Position numbers and translations under genes: made by a program. This document shows, one piece after another, positions 63,048-64,000 of a stretch of 64,000 nt of DNA. The DNA lies in the NCBI GenBank assembly GCA_025153775.1, contig JAOALC010000002.1:124001-188000 (forward strand). The letters are read 5' to 3'. The notes under the pieces are model-generated. The model had not been told where the DNA came from. It made no database searches and worked only from the letters and a program-made list of their open reading frames with translations. The stretch comes from SAR92 clade bacterium H231 (GTDB lineage: Bacteria; Pseudomonadota; Gammaproteobacteria; Pseudomonadales; Porticoccaceae). The number at the start of each line of letters is the position of its first letter. Position 1 is the stretch's first letter.

Positions 63048-64000
63048 TGAGATTCTCCTATGGCAGGAGTATTTTTGATCCGCAGTTTTAATCCTTCGAT
63101 TGGAGTGCCCAGAGCGCTGGTAACAATCTGCTTGCCATTATCCAGACCGGCAGAAATATAGTAGTAACTGTCGTCAGCAGAGGCGACTTCCACGGAAACA
63201 ATTCTCAGTAGGTCGTCGCTATCGACTACTCCAACTCTTGAGCCTTCAAGCAGCGAACTGCGAGGCACTGCAAATACATTCTCGAGCACCTTGCCTTCAA
63301 TGGAGGCTTTTACAAAGGTACCAACCCGCAGCGGCGTATTGGTATTAGTGCTGTCGACCGCTAGTCCATAGGGATCAGCCACTCTAGCCACTATATACTG
63401 AGACCGATTGAGCTCATCCACCACGCCTTCGGAGCGCTCAATACGCGCCACCCAGGATGCTGTCTGACCATCAACAGTGCCACTCAAAAATACCTTCTTG
63501 TCGGTCAGCGAACTGCTGGCTGACAGACCATCCATCATGGTTAGGTCGCGCTCGGTAAGCGGCAGCCTCACTTCAACAAAATCGATTGCAAAGGTCTCAC
63601 CTATAGGTGTGCCAGTGCCCACAAACTGGCCCACATCCGCAAGTTTCTTGGACACCATCCCTGCGTAGGGCGCTCGGATAATAGTCTTCTGCAACTTGAT
63701 ATTGGCCTGCCTTAATTCCGCTTTCGCCTGCAGTAGGTTGGCCTCTGCCTCCAGCAGATAGGGCCGACGAATCAGCAGCGGGGGAGCTTCCGAGGCGGGC
63801 CTTCCGGTGATGGCCCATTCTTTTAGCGCCTGGGCTGATCGGGCTTTCTCAAGCTCCATCTGGGCCTTAGAGCTAATTAATCTGGCTTCCGCCCGCTGCA
63901 CTGCCACTTCGTAGTCCGTTGGGTCGACTTTTAGCAGCATATCGCCGGCCTTAAAGGTGCCGCCCACCACAAAGGCATCAGCCACTGCTAATACTGCGCC
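63044..64000 (-). CDS. RND efflux periplasmic adaptor (HlyD family), N-terminus beyond window
   Basis: The open frame continues to the window edge at 64000, so the signal peptide and first part of the protein are missing. The visible 318 residues include the lipoyl half VGGTFKAGDMLLKVDPTDYEVAVQ, a coiled-coil hairpin (SKAQMELEKARSAQALKEW to LRQANIKLQKT), the second lipoyl half IIRAPYAGMVSKKLADVGQ, and beta-barrel plus membrane-proximal domains. The hairpin is short. Partner of the downstream RND pump; a TolC-like duct is not in the window. Confidence 0.92.
   Translation of the reverse strand, partial: GAVLAVADAFVVGGTFKAGDMLLKVDPTDYEVAVQRAEARLISSKAQMELEKARSAQALKEWAITGRPASEAPPLLIRRPYLLEAEANLLQAKAELRQANIKLQKTIIRAPYAGMVSKKLADVGQFVGTGTPIGETFAIDFVEVRLPLTERDLTMMDGLSASSSLTDKKVFLSGTVDGQTASWVARIERSEGVVDELNRSQYIVARVADPYGLAVDSTNTNTPLRVGTFVKASIEGKVLENVFAVPRSSLLEGSRVGVVDSDDLLRIVSVEVASADDSYYYISAGLDNGKQIVTSALGTPIEGLKLRIKNTPAIGESQ

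Overview
The window looks like a chromosomal segment of a free-living, probably marine gammaproteobacterium with roughly 50% GC. The evidence is a core gene order typical of that class (hemA-prfA-prmC; lolB-ispE-tRNA-Gln-prs-rplY-pth-ychF), a Fur of Pseudomonas type, an ilvY/ilvC divergent pair with the long class II ketol-acid reductoisomerase, and many sodium-coupled carriers (AGCS, SNF, BCCT, DAACS) plus a TonB-dependent receptor. A relative of the SAR92/Porticoccaceae/Cellvibrionales group is my best inference; it is not proven by the sequence alone. No prophage, insertion sequence, CRISPR array or rRNA operon was seen.

Layout. 1-9.3 kb: tail of a glutathione peroxidase, a DUF2235 hydrolase, an alanine/glycine symporter, fur, bamE, rnfH-ratA, an SNF transporter, smpB, a membrane-anchored hypothetical protein, cysZ and a DEAD-box helicase. 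9.4-22.8 kb: housekeeping block (doxX, MATE exporter, prmC-prfA-hemA, a TPR lipoprotein with lolB, ispE, tRNA-Gln overlapping the end of ispE, prs, rplY, pth, ychF, an EamA exporter). 22.8-23.6 kb: about 800 bases without a large gene, holding short hairpin repeats, a CRP-like palindrome, tRNA-Met with a stable-RNA promoter, and a possible 23-residue ORF. 23.6-28.2 kb: accessory carbon metabolism (PhyH-like dioxygenase, Gfo/Idh oxidoreductase, sugar porter, second MFS carrier). 28.3-32.8 kb: a YIP1 / MacA-like / ABC ATPase / ABC permease / DedA co-directional set. 32.9-35.5 kb: ilvY and ilvC.

35.5-47.7 kb: BCCT carrier, FucP-type MFS carrier, the fused mutase IcmF with a TetR regulator, an Hsp70-like protein, and a three-gene operon of ferredoxin reductase, ferredoxin and acyl-CoA synthetase. 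47.7-56.7 kb: seven leftward genes (LysR regulator, class III aminotransferase, DUF849/BKACE enzyme, TonB-dependent receptor, dicarboxylate/amino-acid symporter, Xaa-Pro dipeptidase, short asparaginase-like protein). Together these look like an uptake and catabolism system for an unidentified peptide or amino acid, and it is the best candidate here for an undescribed pathway. 56.8-58.2 kb: an ECF sigma factor with a ChrR-type zinc/cupin anti-sigma factor, preceded by a promoter that fits the known autoregulatory sigma-E/ChrR consensus. 58.2-64 kb: hisF, ribA and an RND efflux pump with its adaptor, which runs off the right edge.

Several starts were moved inward from the longest ORF because a ribosome binding site or family length favours it (SNF transporter, smpB, doxX, prs as GTG, rplY, sugar porter, DedA, YIP1, icmF, pepQ, chrR). 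Two genes (smpB and the TPR lipoprotein) have a -10 box exactly six bases before ATG and no Shine-Dalgarno, suggesting leaderless transcripts.
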